DNA of 64,000 bases, taken from positions 1 to 64,000 of the forward strand of contig JADGCV010000005.1 in assembly GCA_015228815.1 (NCBI GenBank). Reading direction: 5' to 3'. A program made the position numbers and the translations under genes. This document shows, one piece after another, positions 17,999 to 27,314 of the stretch; the stretch's first letter is position 1, and each line of letters starts with the position of its first letter. This stretch comes from Magnetococcales bacterium (lineage in GTDB: Bacteria; Pseudomonadota; Magnetococcia; Magnetococcales; UBA8363). The notes beneath the pieces were generated by a model that was given only the letters and a program-made list of their open reading frames with translations, made no database searches and had not been told where the DNA came from.

Positions 17999-18730
17999 TC
18001 ATGATCCATGCCGGCTGTCGAGACCCGAGACGATTTCCCGTTGCAGCATGGAAACGACAGCCAGGGGATCGGCGGCATCCTTGATGGGACGACCGACGAC
18101 GACATGATCGGCTCCGGCATGGATGGCGGCGCGGGCGGTGGCGATTCGCTTTTGATCGTCGCCACCGTCGCGGTCGGAAAACGATCCGGGGCGAATCCCC
18201 GGGGTGACGATCAGGAAGCCGTCGCCGACCGCGGCACGCATGCGCGACACCTCCAGCCCCGAGGCGACCACCCCGTCACACCCCGCGGCAATGGCCCGCC
18301 GGGCGCGACTTAAGACCAGCTGTTCGACCTCGACTCCCGCAAGACCCAGGTCGTCAAGGTCGTGACGGTCGAAGGAGGTCAGGACCGTGACGGCCAGAAT
18401 GCGCACCGATCCCCGCGCCGCAACAGCGGCACGGACGATGGATTCGGGGCCATGAACCGTGGCATAGGTCACCGGACGCTTCGCCAGTTCGCGCACCGCC
18501 AACGCGACCGTTTTGTCGATGTCGAACAGTTTCAGATCCACCATGACCTTGTGGCCGCGTTGGGCGATTTCTTCGATCAGCCCCAGCCCCCCCGCCAGAA
18601 AAAGCTGCAATCCGACTTTGTAGAAGCCAACGTATCCATCAAGGCGATCCAGCCAGTTGCGCGCCTCCTCGGGGCTGTCCACGTCGAGGGCGAAGATGAT
18701 CCGGTCCTTGAGTGGAATGTCTGGTTTCAT
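17999..18730 (-). CDS. pyrF: Orotidine 5'-phosphate decarboxylase
   Basis: PyrF decarboxylates OMP to UMP, the last step of de novo pyrimidine synthesis. The 243-residue product has FALDVDSPEEA at the start, the catalytic DLKLFDID motif, TVLTSF, VTPGIRP and the C-terminal VVVGRPI phosphate-binding segment, all in order. It is 27 bases downstream of the DUF488 gene on the same strand and convergent with the GT41 gene. Confidence 0.96.
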   Translation of the reverse strand: MKPDIPLKDRIIFALDVDSPEEARNWLDRLDGYVGFYKVGLQLFLAGGLGLIEEIAQRGHKVMVDLKLFDIDKTVALAVRELAKRPVTYATVHGPESIVRAAVAARGSVRILAVTVLTSFDRHDLDDLGLAGVEVEQLVLSRARRAIAAGCDGVVASGLEVSRMRAAVGDGFLIVTPGIRPGSFSDRDGGDDQKRIATARAAIHAGADHVVVGRPIKDAADPLAVVSMLQREIVSGLDSRHGS

Positions 18731-18757
18731 CGGATATTCCTGGAGGGGAAGGACATG

Positions 18758-19324
18758 TCAGTGAAGCGGCATGTAATTTTGGACGGAGGAAGGTTGTTGA
18801 TCGTAGATCAGGGGGTGCGTTCCCCTTCGGAGGGTCGGATGCGGCTGGTGTTCGATGAAGCTCTGCCCTTCGACCAGATGGATGACGCGGTGTCCTTGAA
18901 AGGTGAGATAGTCGGCGATCAGGGATCGATGACATTGGCTGGGATGGATGGGAGCCCCCATGATCACCGTTCCGAAACGAAACGAAAGGTTGAGCAGGAG
19001 TTTGATGCCGGTGGCGAAGGTGCCTGATTCCATGTGATGGGCATAGGCCATTTTGTCAGGCGTCTGGAGACCCCAATGGCGGTCGATGTGCATCGGGGTT
19101 CGTTCTCCAAGGTGCTGTCCCCCCAGATGGTAAATGATTTCCATGTCGTTGAGGACCGGTCTGAGATTGGTTTCGTGGAACCAGAAGGGGTAGTCCGAGG
19201 CGTTGGGATTGGAGCGGATGTCGATCAGCGTCTGGGCATCGATATAGGTGAGTATTTCGATGAAGGTATCCAACGGCATACCGCCATGGCCGATGGTATA
19301 AATCGTCTGCCACCTGGAATTCAT
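18758..19324 (-). CDS. DUF488 family protein
   Basis: A 188-residue protein with the DUF488 signature: an N-terminal IYTIGHGGMPLDTFIEIL, the DIRSNPNASDYPFW segment and a later cysteine/arginine CHRSLIADYL motif. The family's biochemical role is not settled. The ATG at 19324 is preceded by AAGGGG; an extension to 19405 lacks support. It is upstream of pyrF on the same strand, possibly in one transcript. Confidence 0.85.
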   Translation of the reverse strand: MNSRWQTIYTIGHGGMPLDTFIEILTYIDAQTLIDIRSNPNASDYPFWFHETNLRPVLNDMEIIYHLGGQHLGERTPMHIDRHWGLQTPDKMAYAHHMESGTFATGIKLLLNLSFRFGTVIMGAPIHPSQCHRSLIADYLTFQGHRVIHLVEGQSFIEHQPHPTLRRGTHPLIYDQQPSSVQNYMPLH

Positions 19325-20029
19325 GAATTCTGACCCCTTGATTACGGCAAGAAAAAATCGTTTCCGTTCCGTCGAAGAAACATCTTCCCGCGCCTGAAAT
19401 GCCATCCCGTTGCTCGATGTTGCATGCGTGAGGGGTGCATTTTGATCACCTGTATAATTTTCGTACCCGATTCATGGATGATACGAGTGTTTCATGGCGG
19501 AGACATCCATGATTCACACGCTGGCTCCGGCGCCGGGCCATCGGCGTATTCGGGACTTTGAAAATGCCGGGAACAACCACTTCGATCGGGCTTTTTTACG
19601 CCATTCGCAAACGGGATACAAGGAAACAGCGAAAAAAAAATAAGTCCATGATGTATTATAATAATTTCAGCTTGTTATAATCGGGGATGGGAGGGGGAAG
19701 GGTGGGGCTCCCAAAGGGGCGCGGTGGGTATGGGATGGGGTGGGATTCGCTTGTGGCATCGGTGGGGAAGTGTCGGTGTTTTTCCAGGGGTTGACTTTGC
19801 GATTTTTCCGAGAGGGATGGCGATGGGCGGATGCCACAATGGTTGTTTGACGCCCTGCCATCCGATCGGATCGCGCCGATGGATGCCTGGTCTTGCGGTC
19901 GGGTTGGCGCGGGAGGGCGAAGGAAAGACTGTGCATTCGTGGAATCGGTTCTGCTAATATCGGATCGAAGATTTGGTTTTACAAATGTTCAATCACCCAT
20001 GCGCTTCAAGGCATCCGGGAGAACGAAAG
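19325..20029. other. 705-bp intergenic region with promoter-like boxes
   Basis: No conserved gene is visible. It holds a TATAAT box at 19453-19458, and an extended -10 (TG-T-TATAAT) at 19673-19681 inside an AT-rich tract (19645-19681) on the plus strand, which could serve the fusion gene at 20030. The part from 19682 to about 19960 is G-rich and low in information. One short ORF (19494-19643) is listed separately. Confidence 0.5.
19494..19643 (+). CDS. Possible 49-residue ORF
   Basis: An ATG-started frame of 49 codons (MAETSMIHTLAPAPGHRRI at the start, ETAKKK at the end) lying 36 bases after a TATAAT box. Composition is basic and soluble with no transmembrane segment. No ribosome site stands out and no family is recognised, so this may be chance. 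Confidence 0.2.
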   Translation: MAETSMIHTLAPAPGHRRIRDFENAGNNHFDRAFLRHSQTGYKETAKKK

Positions 20030-22645
20030 ATGGATCATATTATTAAAATACCCGTAATCAAAGGTGTCTATTGGGTCGAGATTCCCGAAGCCGGATTACA
20101 GATTCTCTGTGGATGTCCCGCCGATTGCGTCAAGCATCTGATGAAGCGGGGATTGATCATTCAGCGTGAGATCGAAGGGGTGATGTGTGAAACCGGGCCC
20201 AATGCCATTCTTCTGTCGGATGTCATGATCCAGCATGGTGAATTTTCCAATCTGGCCGAATTTCCAGTCCTGCAAATGCTCTACAAACAGGGACTGATCA
20301 TTCCCAACCATCCCAACAATACGGGGCTGAAACCACTGCTCATTGGTTTGGGCGAGCAGGTTCACGCCCAGATGCAATATATTTTCCGGGGAAATTACGG
20401 GCTGGTCACGCAACAGGAGATCGAGCAGGCGGGGATCGACGAAGAGACGGCCCGGGAAATGATGCGACTGAAAACCCGTTTCGCGTTTGGTCAGATCAAG
20501 CCTTCCCACATGTTGCTCGACAGTTGCATTCTTGATCGGGGACGCAGGGAAATACGCAACGGGGTTGAAATCGAACGACTGGCAGTCAACGAATTCGAGA
20601 TTTTTTATCGCGGCGCAAGTGTCCATGTGGACCTCAACCTGTATGGCGAGGACCGCTATGAACCGCCTTATCCCCTGGGATTCCAGAGCATTCCCAGGGA
20701 TTATTTCGCGATCATTCATTCGGGGGACGGCGATGGTTGGGACGTCAACCGTCCAACGATGTCGAGTGTTTTGTTGTTCCAGGGGAAAATTTACCTGATC
20801 GATGCGGGGCCGAATCTTTATTTCAATCTGACGGCGTTGGGAATCGGCATCAATGAAATCGAGGGGGTGTTTCATACCCATGCCCACGACGATCATTTCG
20901 CCGGTATCACCACGTTGATGCGTTCGGAGCACAAGATAAAATATTATGCCACCCCGCTGGTGCGCATGACCGTGGAAAAGAAACTCGCGGCCTTGCTGTC
21001 CATGGAGGAAAATCAGTTTCGCGATTTTTTCGATTGTCGCGACCTGCCATTGGATCAGTGGACCGATATCCAGGGGTTGGAGGTCAAACCGATTTTTTCG
21101 CCGCATCCTCTGGAGACGACTGTTTTTGTTTTTCGCACCCTCTGGTCGAGTGGCTACTGCACCTACGGCCATTTTGCCGACATCGTCTCCCTGGGGGTCC
21201 TTGAAAAGATGATCACCGAGGATCCCCAGGCCCCTGGGATCCGGCGTTCGTTTTACGAAAAGACCAAGGCGGGCTATCTGGCCCCATTGAACCTGAAGAA
21301 GATCGATATTGGCGGGGGGATGATCCATGGGTGCGCCGAGGATTTTCGCCATGACCGTTCCGACCGGATCGTTCTGGCGCATTCATCCAGTGGACCCACC
21401 CCCGTCGAAAAGGAGATCGGATCGTCCGCTCCCTTTGGTATTTGCGATGTGCTGATTTCGGGCAAGAACGATTTTGCCCGCCGTCTGGCGTTCCAATATT
21501 TGCAGAGCCATTTTTCCCGGGTTCCGTTTCATCATCTGCGCATGTTGCTTAACAATGATGTGGTGACGATGAATCCGGGGGCGATCATTCTCAAGGAGGG
21601 GGAGGTTTCCTCGGATGTGCTGCTGATTCTTTCGGGATTGGTGGAAAAAATATTTCCGGGTGAAAACCGTCTGAGCCGTCTGATGGCGGGCGCTTTGATC
21701 GGTGAATTGTCCGCCCTGACCCAGGTCCCCGCGCAGTTGACGTTTCGGGCGGCCAGTTATGTCACCGCCATGAAGATTTCATCCGGCCTGTATCAGCAGA
21801 TCGTTCACAAGAACGGATTGTTCGACCAGATCGAACGGACCGCGACCCTGCGGTCGTTTTTCGAATCGATGGATCTGTTCGATGAAGGGTTGTCCCATCC
21901 GGTCATGGCGGGCATCATTGCCCGCCTTACCCATAGCATTGTGGCTCCGGGAGCATCCCTGCCCGAGGAGGAATTCGGGTTTCTCAATGTCGTTCAGCGG
22001 GGAAAAATGCGTCGGTTTCTCGGGGGAGAACGGATGGAAGTCCTCGAATCCGGACGGTTCTTTGGGGAAGAGGGGGCGATCTTCGGCATGCCGGCCCTGC
22101 ATCGGGTCGAGGCTCTGGAGGAGACGGAAGTGCTTCGGATCCGGGGGGACCTGCTCAAGGACATTCCGATCGTCCGTTGGAAGCTGATCGAATCCTACAA
22201 GGCCCGAACGATGCAGAATTATTGTGATGGCGATGATACCCTGGCCTTCCAATGGCGCGAGGAGGATGCCACCGGCATCGCCGCCATGGATGTCCATCAC
22301 AAGCGGTTGTTTGAAATCGGCAACAGCATCGTCGCCATCCTTCGTTCGGGACAGTCCGGAGGATCGCTCATCGCCGCCATGACCGCCCTGGTCGATTATA
22401 CCGAATACCATTTCGAGGCGGAGGAACGATTGATGGAACAATATGGTTTCCCCGAATTGCCAAGGCATCGTCAAGTGCATCGCGGGATGGCCCTTCAGGT
22501 CAAGGATCTCCAGGAACGACTTCATGGCGGTTCCTTGCCAGGCTCTGCCGAATTCCTTTCCTTCCTGAAAAACTGGATGGAACAGCATATCTCCATGGAG
22601 GACCGTGCCTATGCCGTCTTTCTCCAGTCGAAGGGAGTTTTCTAA
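20030..22645 (+). CDS. Metallo-beta-lactamase fold, two cNMP-binding domains, hemerythrin fusion
   Basis: An 871-residue multidomain protein. An N-terminal region (1-240) has no family I recognise. A metallo-beta-lactamase-like domain follows with the HTHAHDDH metal motif at 282-289. Two cyclic-nucleotide-binding-like domains come next (about 520-640, with IGELSALTQVPAQLTFRA; and 650-745, with FGEEGAIFG). A hemerythrin domain (754-871) ends the protein, with the di-iron ligands in place: H756/757, H794 and E798 (HFEAE), H813, H817, and H853 with D858 (HISMED). The layout suggests an O2- or NO-sensing enzyme gated by a nucleotide, though the cNMP domains may be ligand-free. It stands alone with a long upstream region. 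The start at 20030 follows GGGAGA. Confidence 0.88.
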   Translation: MDHIIKIPVIKGVYWVEIPEAGLQILCGCPADCVKHLMKRGLIIQREIEGVMCETGPNAILLSDVMIQHGEFSNLAEFPVLQMLYKQGLIIPNHPNNTGLKPLLIGLGEQVHAQMQYIFRGNYGLVTQQEIEQAGIDEETAREMMRLKTRFAFGQIKPSHMLLDSCILDRGRREIRNGVEIERLAVNEFEIFYRGASVHVDLNLYGEDRYEPPYPLGFQSIPRDYFAIIHSGDGDGWDVNRPTMSSVLLFQGKIYLIDAGPNLYFNLTALGIGINEIEGVFHTHAHDDHFAGITTLMRSEHKIKYYATPLVRMTVEKKLAALLSMEENQFRDFFDCRDLPLDQWTDIQGLEVKPIFSPHPLETTVFVFRTLWSSGYCTYGHFADIVSLGVLEKMITEDPQAPGIRRSFYEKTKAGYLAPLNLKKIDIGGGMIHGCAEDFRHDRSDRIVLAHSSSGPTPVEKEIGSSAPFGICDVLISGKNDFARRLAFQYLQSHFSRVPFHHLRMLLNNDVVTMNPGAIILKEGEVSSDVLLILSGLVEKIFPGENRLSRLMAGALIGELSALTQVPAQLTFRAASYVTAMKISSGLYQQIVHKNGLFDQIERTATLRSFFESMDLFDEGLSHPVMAGIIARLTHSIVAPGASLPEEEFGFLNVVQRGKMRRFLGGERMEVLESGRFFGEEGAIFGMPALHRVEALEETEVLRIRGDLLKDIPIVRWKLIESYKARTMQNYCDGDDTLAFQWREEDATGIAAMDVHHKRLFEIGNSIVAILRSGQSGGSLIAAMTALVDYTEYHFEAEERLMEQYGFPELPRHRQVHRGMALQVKDLQERLHGGSLPGSAEFLSFLKNWMEQHISMEDRAYAVFLQSKGVF

Positions 22646-22725
22646 ATCGTGTCCGGGGCCATGGGGGGGCCGTGGCCTGGGTCACGGCATCGCCGGGAAA
22701 AAATGGCGGGCGATGTCGGGATTCC

Positions 22726-22754
22726 TTGACAAACGGAGGTTGGAAATCTATCAA
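22726..22754 (+). promoter_or_regulatory. Sigma-70-like promoter for gap
   Basis: TTGACA at 22726-22731, a 17-base spacer, then TATCAA at 22749-22754 (four of six consensus positions). It lies about 112 bases before the gap ATG, in the only non-coding stretch upstream, and is the best promoter match in this part of the window. Confidence 0.6.
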
Positions 22755-22866
22755 GGAGCACATCGGTAACGATTAATCCGTTTTTGGTTGAACAAGACCA
22801 TTAGGGACGCCGGTCATCCACCGGAATCAGTCCCCAAACCTGTCAAGAAAGCGCAAGGAGGCAGTA

Positions 22867-23874
22867 ATGACCATCAAGATTGGCATCAACGGCTTTGGCC
22901 GTATCGGACGCAGTGTTTTCCGTGCGATTCAAAAGAATCCGGCATTCAAGGATGTCTCGGTTGTCGCCATCAATGATCCGGTGCCCAAGGCCACCTTGAT
23001 CCATCTTCTGAAGTATGACTCCGTGATGGGAGTGTTCGGTGGTGAAGTCGCCGAGACCGAGAAGGGGTTCAGCTGCAACGGCAAAGGGGTTGCGGTCTAT
23101 GGTTTGCGCGAACCCGCCAAGATTCCCTGGGGTGAAAATGGCGTGGAATTCGTGATCGAATCGACCGGGTTTTTCGTCAAGAAGGAAGATGCCGGCCAGC
23201 ACCTGACCGGTTCGGTCAAACGGGTGATCATCTCCGCCCCCGCCACCGGCGATGTCAAGACCATGGTCGTGGGTGTCAACGAACACGAATTCAACCCCGC
23301 CGAGCATTCCGTGGTTTCCAACGCCTCCTGCACCACCAACTGTCTGGCCCCGTTCGCCAAGGTCATTCACGAGAAGTTTGGCATCGAGTGTGGCCTGATG
23401 ACCACCACCCATGCCTATACCGGCGACCAGAGACTGGTCGATGCCCCGCACAGCGACCTGCGCCGTGCCCGTACCGCCGGCGTGTCGATGATCCCCACCA
23501 AGACCGGTGCCGCTGCCGCCATTGGCTTGGTCATGCCCGAACTGAAGGGCAAATTCGACGGTCTGGCCATTCGCGTCCCCACCCCGAACGTCTCCATCGT
23601 CGATGCCGTCATGCAGGTGAAGAAGGCCACTTCGGTCAAGGAAGTCAACGAGGCCCTTCGGCAGGCGGCGGACAACAAGGTCCTGGGTTACACCGACGAG
23701 CCCCTCGTCTCCGTGGACTTCCAGGGCGACCCCCGTTCCTCCATCGTCGATGGCGGTTGCACCCGCGTCACCGGTGGCACCACCGTGAAGGTCATGTCCT
23801 GGTATGACAACGAATGGGGCTATTCCAATCGTGTCGTTGACCTGATTCTCCATATGAAAAAGGTCGCTGGTTGA
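22867..23874 (+). CDS. gap: Glyceraldehyde-3-phosphate dehydrogenase, type I
   Basis: Interconverts glyceraldehyde-3-phosphate and 1,3-bisphosphoglycerate in glycolysis, gluconeogenesis or the Calvin cycle. The 335-residue product has the Rossmann GINGFGRIGR start and the ASCTTNCLAP active site with catalytic C155. AAGGAGG precedes the ATG, and a strong terminator follows the stop, so it is probably monocistronic. Codon use is strongly biased toward C-ending codons, in line with high expression. Confidence 0.97.
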   Translation: MTIKIGINGFGRIGRSVFRAIQKNPAFKDVSVVAINDPVPKATLIHLLKYDSVMGVFGGEVAETEKGFSCNGKGVAVYGLREPAKIPWGENGVEFVIESTGFFVKKEDAGQHLTGSVKRVIISAPATGDVKTMVVGVNEHEFNPAEHSVVSNASCTTNCLAPFAKVIHEKFGIECGLMTTTHAYTGDQRLVDAPHSDLRRARTAGVSMIPTKTGAAAAIGLVMPELKGKFDGLAIRVPTPNVSIVDAVMQVKKATSVKEVNEALRQAADNKVLGYTDEPLVSVDFQGDPRSSIVDGGCTRVTGGTTVKVMSWYDNEWGYSNRVVDLILHMKKVAG

Positions 23875-23902
23875 TTGTCTGTCCGATCCGCGCAATGAAA
23901 AG

Positions 23903-23929
23903 ACGCACCCTTCGGGGTGCGTTTTTTTT
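23903..23929 (+). terminator. Rho-independent terminator of gap
   Basis: A perfect 8-bp stem, ACGCACCC and GGGTGCGT, closed by a TTCG tetraloop and followed directly by eight T residues. It lies 29 bases after the gap stop codon. Confidence 0.92.
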
Positions 23930-24031
23930 ATCGGGTTTCATGCCTGTGGTGTCGTTGCACTGGGTATTTTCTTGAAAAACGTGTATTCTTTCCTTTTTTG
24001 ACGTTTCGTTGACGTTGATTGGGGGTGGTTC

Positions 24032-24796
24032 ATGGTGAAAGTCGGCATCATCGGTGGTTCCGGTCTGGACAATCCCGATATTCTCAAAGATACTGGATCG
24101 GTGGCGGTGGACACGCCGTATGGCCGACCTTCCTCGGCATTGACGACGGGGCGGATCGGTGGGGTGGAGGTGGCGATTCTGGCCCGTCACGGCCATGGGC
24201 ATACCATTGTGCCGTCCAATGTCAACTTTCGCGCCAACATCGCCGCCCTCGAATCTTATGGGTGTACCCATATTCTGGCAACCACGGCGGTCGGATCCCT
24301 GAGGTTTGAAATCGCTCCGGGACATCTGGTTTTTCCGTCGCAGTTCATCGATTGGACCAAAAAGCGTGCCGGGACGTTTTTCGATGGCGACCATGTGGTT
24401 CATACTCCGATGGCTGAACCGTTCTGTCCCGGTTTGCGGTCTCTGTTGGCCACCACCGCTCGTGTGCTTGGATTGACCGGTCATGAGGATAAGACGGTAA
24501 TCACCATCGAGGGACCACGTTTTTCCACGAGGGCCGAAAGTCATCTGTTTCGTCAGTTGGGGGCGGACATCATCAACATGAGCACCGTTCCCGAGTGTGT
24601 CCTGGCGCGCGAGAAGAAGATCCACTATGCTGCCGTCGCCATGTCCACCGATTATGACTGTTGGCACGAGGAGGAGGCCCCGGTGACCTGGGAGATGATC
24701 CAGAAAACCATGCATGCCAATGCCGACCGGGTGATTCGCCTGTTTCTCGAAGTCATCCCGAAAATTGCCGCGGAAGCGGATGTCTGCACTTCCTGA
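24032..24796 (+). CDS. mtnP: S-methyl-5'-thioadenosine phosphorylase
   Basis: MtnP cleaves methylthioadenosine with phosphate to adenine and methylthioribose-1-phosphate, the first step of methionine salvage. The 254-residue product has the IGGSGL start, ARHGHGHTIVPSNVNFRAN, TTAVGSL, the IEGPRFSTRAES motif, NMSTVPE and the STDYDCWH segment typical of MTAP rather than of plain purine nucleoside phosphorylase. It is followed at once by apt and mtnA, which use its two products. Confidence 0.95.
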   Translation: MVKVGIIGGSGLDNPDILKDTGSVAVDTPYGRPSSALTTGRIGGVEVAILARHGHGHTIVPSNVNFRANIAALESYGCTHILATTAVGSLRFEIAPGHLVFPSQFIDWTKKRAGTFFDGDHVVHTPMAEPFCPGLRSLLATTARVLGLTGHEDKTVITIEGPRFSTRAESHLFRQLGADIINMSTVPECVLAREKKIHYAAVAMSTDYDCWHEEEAPVTWEMIQKTMHANADRVIRLFLEVIPKIAAEADVCTS

Positions 24797-24835
24797 TTGT
24801 GTTTTCCAAGCGCCCCGTCACTCAAGGACATGACC

Positions 24836-25363
24836 ATGAAAAATTTGATCCGGACCATTCCTGATTATCCCAAACCGGGGATCATGTTTCGCGACATCAC
24901 GACCTTGTTGAAAGATCCCATGGGGTTGCGCCAGTCGATCGATGCCCTGGCCCAACGCTGTCTGGCTGCGGACATGGCGTTCGATTGCGTTGTCGGCATC
25001 GAAGCGCGCGGGTTCATCCTGGGCGGGGCGTTGGCATATACCCTGGGGAAAGGGTTTGTCCCGGTGCGCAAGAAGGGGAAACTTCCCGGAGCGGTGGTGA
25101 CCCAGGAATACCAGTTGGAATATGGTACCGACTCGATCGAAATTCACAAGGATGCCATTGTTGCCGGTTCACGGGTTTTGTTGGTCGATGACCTTTTGGC
25201 AACCGGGGGGACGGCCCTGGCGGCGGCGGCCCTGGTGGAAAAATTGGGAGGAATCGTGGCCCAGATGGCGTTTATCGTCGATCTTCCCGATCTGGGAGGC
25301 GGGAAAAATCTGGAGAAACGGGGCTACCGCTTCTTTACCCTGGTCGAATTCGAGGGAGAGTGA
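24836..25363 (+). CDS. apt: Adenine phosphoribosyltransferase
   Basis: Apt converts adenine and PRPP to AMP. The 175-residue product has PDYPKPGIMFRDIT at the N-terminus, GIEARGFILG, the RKKGKLPG loop and the PRPP-binding VLLVDDLLATGGTA motif. ATG 24836 is chosen over 24830 because AAGGA sits seven bases upstream. Placed between mtnP and mtnA, it probably recycles the adenine set free by MtnP. Confidence 0.96.
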   Translation: MKNLIRTIPDYPKPGIMFRDITTLLKDPMGLRQSIDALAQRCLAADMAFDCVVGIEARGFILGGALAYTLGKGFVPVRKKGKLPGAVVTQEYQLEYGTDSIEIHKDAIVAGSRVLLVDDLLATGGTALAAAALVEKLGGIVAQMAFIVDLPDLGGGKNLEKRGYRFFTLVEFEGE

Positions 25364-25408
25364 TCGCAGGGGGCGGTCCTTGATGTATGCATGGGAGTGA
25401 GCGAAGCA

Positions 25409-26461
25409 ATGCGCGTTTTTCCGGTTGTGGTCTGGATCGAGGATCATCTGCGTATGCTGGACCAGCGGCGGTTGCCGCACGAAGTGGTTTCCATCGATTA
25501 TTACAGTGCCGTGGAGACGGCACAGGGGATCCGGGACATGGTGGTTCGTGGGGCGCCAGCCATCGGTTGCGCCACGGCCTTCGGCGTGGCGGTCGAGGCG
25601 TTTCGCATCGTCACCCAGGGGATTCCTCATTCATGGTCCGAGGCGATGGCCCCAGGATTCGATGCCCTCGAAAAAAGCCGTCCTACCGCGGTCAACCTGC
25701 GCTGGTCGCTTGAACGGATGCGACCGCTGCTGACCACAACGCTTCCGGAAGTGGTGCCACAACGCCTGTTGGCGGAGGCCCAGGACATCCTGCGCGAGGA
25801 TCACGATGCCTGTTTGCGGATGGGACGACTCGGGGCCCAGGTGCTTCCCGAGGTTGGCGGGCGTCCCCTGACCATCATGACCCATTGCAACGCCGGGGCG
25901 CTCGCAACGGGTGGGGTCTATGGAACGGCGCTGGGGGTCATCCGCGGCGCTGTCGATGCCGGGCGCCAGGTCCGTGTCATCGCCTGCGAAACCCGTCCGT
26001 TTCTCCAGGGGGCCCGGCTGACTGCCTGGGAACTGCTTGAGGATGGCATCGATACCACCCTCGTCACCGACAACATGGCCGCCCACCTCATGAGCCAGGG
26101 CGAAATCGATGTCGTCATCGTCGGTTCCGACCGGGTGGCGGCCAATGGCGATGCGGCCAACAAGATCGGAACCCTGGGTCATGCCATCTGCGCTGCCCGC
26201 TATGACATTCCGTTCATGGTCGCCGCCCCATTGTCCACCATCGACCTGAAAGCCCCGGACGGGCGTCATATTCCCATCGAGGAACGTCCGGAGATCGAAG
26301 TGACCCACCTGGCCGGAAAACGGATTGCCGCCCCCAATGTCCGGGTACGCAATCCCGCCTTCGACGTGACACCGGCAGCGTTGATCACATGGTTTGTTTC
26401 GGAGCAAGGGGTGGTGGACAAACCTTCCGCGGAAAAAATCAGGACCTTGTTTCATGGTTGA
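25409..26461 (+). CDS. mtnA: S-methyl-5-thioribose-1-phosphate isomerase
   Basis: MtnA isomerises methylthioribose-1-phosphate to the ribulose form, step two of methionine salvage. The roughly 350-residue product carries VVRGAPAIGCATAFG, the catalytic cysteine in THCNAGALAT and the catalytic aspartate in GSDRVAANGDAANKIGT. I prefer ATG 25409 (MRVFPVVVWIEDH) because it matches the usual family start; ATG 25391 adds six residues. Later salvage genes (mtnB, C, D, K) are not in the window, so the pathway may continue elsewhere or end in a shunt. Confidence 0.94.
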   Translation: MRVFPVVVWIEDHLRMLDQRRLPHEVVSIDYYSAVETAQGIRDMVVRGAPAIGCATAFGVAVEAFRIVTQGIPHSWSEAMAPGFDALEKSRPTAVNLRWSLERMRPLLTTTLPEVVPQRLLAEAQDILREDHDACLRMGRLGAQVLPEVGGRPLTIMTHCNAGALATGGVYGTALGVIRGAVDAGRQVRVIACETRPFLQGARLTAWELLEDGIDTTLVTDNMAAHLMSQGEIDVVIVGSDRVAANGDAANKIGTLGHAICAARYDIPFMVAAPLSTIDLKAPDGRHIPIEERPEIEVTHLAGKRIAAPNVRVRNPAFDVTPAALITWFVSEQGVVDKPSAEKIRTLFHG

Positions 26462-26743
26462 CCTGAAAACGGGATGGTTCTATCCTTGTATTTGACCCCG
26501 ATGTCCAGGGATGGGTTGAGGACAGGACCGGGGATGCGTCGTTATTCATGACTTTGATGGTGGTTCCCCGAAGGACTGGGTGTTCGAGGTTCTTTCCATT
26601 CCCTGTTGATTTACTGTCATTCATCATTGTGTACTGGCGTTTTTGTTCTATCGTCATGCCGGTGGGCGTTTCCTCGGAGTCGATCATGGAGGAAAACGTT
26701 GCGCCATGTCTTGGTTCAATCGCAACAGATCGGGGTTATTATC

Positions 26744-27040
26744 GTGGCTGATGCCGTCCAGAAACATTGTTGGAAATGTCAAACAAACCTGGGAGAAATG
26801 GGGTTTTCAAGGGGCGAAACCTGTCCAAAGTGTGGTTTTTCGGTCCGGGTATGCAAAAACTGCCGCCACTATGACCCAAGGGCGTACAATGCCTGCCGGG
26901 AACCGCAGAGCGAACGGGTGGTGGATAAGGAAAAGGCGACGTTTTGCGAATTTTTCAAGCCCGGTCAACTGCAAAAGGTCGATAAGGTCGCCAATCTCCG
27001 CAAGGATGCCCGCAAGGCGGCCGAAGCACTGTTCAAATGA
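26744..27040 (+). CDS. Small multi-cysteine zinc-ribbon protein
   Basis: A 98-residue protein with three CxxC pairs in its first half (HCWKC, CPKC, VCKNC), then CREP and a cysteine in TFCEFF. The order CWKC-CPKC-C-NC-HYDP-CREP is a recognisable family of unnamed bacterial zinc-ribbon proteins. A GTG at 26744 is taken as start because it precedes the conserved part; in-frame extension upstream to 26606 is not conserved-looking. Function is unknown, and binding of zinc is inferred from cysteine spacing. Confidence 0.75.
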   Translation: MADAVQKHCWKCQTNLGEMGFSRGETCPKCGFSVRVCKNCRHYDPRAYNACREPQSERVVDKEKATFCEFFKPGQLQKVDKVANLRKDARKAAEALFK

Positions 27041-27225
27041 TCTGGGAATGGTCCGATGCTTGTCAACGAAAGGACATATTTTTCCTCCTGGGGAGCGAAA
27101 TTTGCCCTGTTGAAGTTGTCATGTCGGTTGTTCATCACGGGCGGAAGTATTTCCATCACGGCAGATCAACTTGGAACGTGTTGAAATAGCATGACAACAT
27201 GATGATGCTTCCTTGTGATGGATTT

Positions 27226-27242
27226 ATGGCACGCTATTTGAA
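27226..27242 (+). promoter_or_regulatory. Sigma-54-like (-24/-12) promoter candidate
   Basis: ATGGCACGCTATTTGAA matches the sigma-54 consensus TTGGCACG-N4-TTGCA with the invariant GG and the right spacing; the only weak point is GA in place of GC at -12. It lies 72 bases before the ATG at 27315, in an otherwise non-coding region. Confidence 0.5.
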
Positions 27243-27314
27243 TAACCTTAAGGCAAATCAATAAGACTCCCTCGGGATGGTCCCAAGGGGCATAAAGCGT
27301 CCAGGAGAGCAGGA

